Below are positions 62,749 through 64,000 of a DNA stretch of 64,000 nt, piece by piece (position 1 is the first letter of the stretch; each line of letters opens with the position of its first letter). The stretch spans positions 124,001-188,000 of the forward strand of contig JALONH010000003.1 in assembly GCA_025455005.1 (NCBI GenBank), given 5' to 3'. Below the pieces are notes generated by a model. That model saw nothing but the letters and a program-made list of their open reading frames with translations. It had not been told where the DNA came from and did not search any database. This DNA is from Cytophagaceae bacterium. Lineage in GTDB: Bacteria; Bacteroidota; Bacteroidia; Cytophagales; Cytophagaceae. The position numbers and the translations under genes were made by a program.

Positions 62749-63429
62749 ATGAAACTGTTTTTAAACGATAAACCCATTAAGGTAATAGCTTTTATTCCTA
62801 ACGTACCCTTGTATTCCTATCAGGAAATCATTCGACAAGGGGAGGAGGTTTTATCGTCACGTTTGAAAGGGGACGTCTATATAGAAAATGTCACTCCCAG
62901 ACAAATTGAACGAATCATTGCTTTATTGGAAATAAAAAAATTAAAAGACTTAACATCCATTACTCTAGCAGCCGAAGATTATACCTTCACCACTAGCTTT
63001 ATAAAAGATCAGTTTAAAATAATCAAAGCTTCCGGAGGTGTTGTTCGTAAGAATGATAAAATATTAATGATTTATCGATTAGGTAAATGGGATTTACCAA
63101 AAGGTAAGTTGAAGAAGAAAGAAGACTCTTTAAAAGGCGCCAAACGTGAGGTAGAGGAAGAGTGCAGTATTCGGGTTGAAGTTAAAGAAAAACTATGCTC
63201 TACGTGGCATTCCTATATACGAAAAGGTAAGCGGCTACTTAAAAAAACAGATTGGTATATTATGTATTGCACAGACGATAGTAATATGCAACCTCAAGTA
63301 GAAGAGTTTATTGATGAAGTGAAATGGATGTCTTATAAAGAAGTACAGAAGGTTGTACGAGAGTCTTATGCCTCTATTCGAGAAGTTTCGGAAGAATTTT
63401 ATAGGTTACATTCCGATTTGGTAAGGTAA
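62749..63429 (+). CDS. NUDIX hydrolase
   Basis: 226 aa. The first 90 residues are a Bacteroidota-specific N-terminal part (IKVIAFIPNVPLYSYQEII). The Nudix box runs from G119 through E125 to R133-E134-V135-x-E137-E138, with Ser at the usual last Gly. It hydrolyses a nucleoside diphosphate linked to an unknown group. The order pyrE, NUDIX, coaD is common in Bacteroidota. Its 3' end overlaps the convergent coaD gene by 24 bp. Confidence 0.9.
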   Translation: MKLFLNDKPIKVIAFIPNVPLYSYQEIIRQGEEVLSSRLKGDVYIENVTPRQIERIIALLEIKKLKDLTSITLAAEDYTFTTSFIKDQFKIIKASGGVVRKNDKILMIYRLGKWDLPKGKLKKKEDSLKGAKREVEEECSIRVEVKEKLCSTWHSYIRKGKRLLKKTDWYIMYCTDDSNMQPQVEEFIDEVKWMSYKEVQKVVRESYASIREVSEEFYRLHSDLVR

Positions 63430-63867
63430 AAAACCTTCTACGTTTCCATTGTGTTTATGTATATCTCGAACTAAACTGGAACTGATGTGAGCCAAAGATG
63501 GATTGGTTATTATAAAAATAGTTTCCAATTCTGACCATAAATATTTATTGGCTTGACAGATGGTATTTTCATATTCAAAGTCTGTCGTGTTCCGCAAACC
63601 TCTAATTAGGTAATGGGCCTCTTGTTCTTTAGCAAAAGTTGCCGTTAAACCACTAAAGACTTTTACTTTTACTTGAGGAGCGTGTTTGAAGCATGACTCT
63701 ATTTTAGGAATTATAAACTCTGTTGAGAAGTATCGTTGTTTGTTACTATTAGTTCCAATTCCAATAATAATCTCATCGAATAAAGGTAAGGCTCTACGAA
63801 CAATATCCTCATGGCCTAGAGTAAATGGATCAAAAGAACCCGGGAATATGGCTTTTCGTGGTATCAT
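63406..63867 (-). CDS. coaD: phosphopantetheine adenylyltransferase
   Basis: 153 aa. It makes dephospho-CoA from 4'-phosphopantetheine and ATP. Motifs FPGSFDPFTLGHEDIVRRAL (with the T/H-x-G-H site), YLIRGLRNTTDFEYE and ISSSLVRDI are diagnostic. Length is standard. Its ATG overlaps the stop of the gene upstream (TAATG). Confidence 0.96.
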   Translation of the reverse strand: MIPRKAIFPGSFDPFTLGHEDIVRRALPLFDEIIIGIGTNSNKQRYFSTEFIIPKIESCFKHAPQVKVKVFSGLTATFAKEQEAHYLIRGLRNTTDFEYENTICQANKYLWSELETIFIITNPSLAHISSSLVRDIHKHNGNVEGFLPYQIGM

Positions 63868-64000
63868 TATGCGCTACATAAGTGCATGGAAAATAAATCA
63901 AAATATCGATGTTCAAAGATGTCATCAAATTGGTAACTAAAACGCAAAGAGGACGGTTTGTCACCAAATGAGATGTGTCGGATGTACCGATATAATTTAC
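63867..64000 (-). CDS. C-terminal end of a DUF3822-like protein (5' end outside window)
   Basis: The minus strand has an open frame from the window edge ending in TAA that overlaps the coaD ATG by one base (TAATG). It gives 43 residues with KLYRYIRHISFGDKPSSLRF and a tail ending in FSMHLCSA. From memory this resembles the end of the DUF3822 proteins coded before coaD (often with rsmD) in Bacteroidota. The tight junction supports a real gene; family assignment is tentative. Confidence 0.5.
   Translation of the reverse strand, partial: KLYRYIRHISFGDKPSSLRFSYQFDDIFEHRYFDLFSMHLCSA

Noticed and set aside
63686-63940. 84-codon plus-strand open frame at the window end
   Set aside because: Antisense to coaD; the minus-strand frame before coaD with the TAATG overlap is the better gene.
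1-64000. CRISPR arrays, insertion sequences, rRNA genes
   Set aside because: I looked for spaced direct repeats, transposase motifs and rRNA sequence and saw none.

Overview
The window looks like chromosomal DNA of a member of the Bacteroidota, probably in or near the Chitinophagales/Saprospirales/Cytophagales. Three things point there. Two proteins end in Por/type IX secretion (T9SS) sorting domains, one with SprB-like repeats. The recognisable promoters carry the Bacteroidota TAnnTTTG -7 box. Several gene neighbourhoods are typical of the phylum (pyrE/NUDIX/coaD, YfhO, PspC, AsmA). The DNA is AT-rich throughout, and most genes abut or overlap in long operons.

Layout. 1-2.2 kb: end of an alpha/beta hydrolase, a BatE-like TPR/SH3 protein, tRNA-Lys(TTT) and a small membrane protein. 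2.3-11.3 kb: an extremely AT-rich cassette of three overlapping genes for large exported proteins, which I do not recognise as a named system. It is preceded by a strong leader hairpin; only the last gene has a T9SS signal. 11.4-13.2 kb: tRNA-Leu(GAG), an RqcH/NFACT gene of contrasting composition, and a decayed S41 peptidase tail. 13.2-19.2 kb (minus): six tightly packed genes, namely a hybrid histidine kinase, a lone receiver domain, a 90-aa unknown, an MBL hydrolase, a DUF3307 membrane protein and rlmH. 19.2-25.4 kb: polysaccharide genes (deacetylase-like, FemAB-like, GT4, FkbM; facing them a flippase and a WecB-type epimerase). 25.4-30.3 kb: miaA, pfkA, a 535-bp gene-free stretch with a possible structured RNA, and a YfhO-type membrane protein.

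30.4-48.5 kb is a surface-glycan locus. After a second flippase (minus) comes a plus-strand run centred on nonulosonic acid synthesis: a FlaA1/PseB-like dehydratase, LegB, LegC, a NeuD/LegH-type acetyltransferase, LegI, LegG, a PtmE-like CBS-nucleotidyltransferase, a NeuA/LegF cytidylyltransferase and a PtmA-like SDR. Three Gfo/Idh/MocA oxidoreductases and a truncated GT2 are interspersed. PtmE and PtmA point to the GDP-linked CMP-legionaminate route known from Campylobacter. A protein with a CstII/DUF115-like GNGPSL pattern follows and is the best candidate for the transferase that uses the CMP-sugar. FkbM, DUF5672 and GT-B genes and a convergent CDP-paratose-2-epimerase-like gene complete the locus.

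48.7-64 kb is mainly housekeeping: ffh, the pyruvate dehydrogenase E1 beta gene, an OmpA/TPR lipoprotein, PspC, an operon hisS - T9SS type B protein - ybaB - GT2, an unannotated 45-aa basic protein, a YfcE-like phosphodiesterase, a DUF6134-like protein, AsmA, pyrE, NUDIX, coaD and the end of a DUF3822-like gene. All functional statements come from recognising motifs by eye; no database search was possible.
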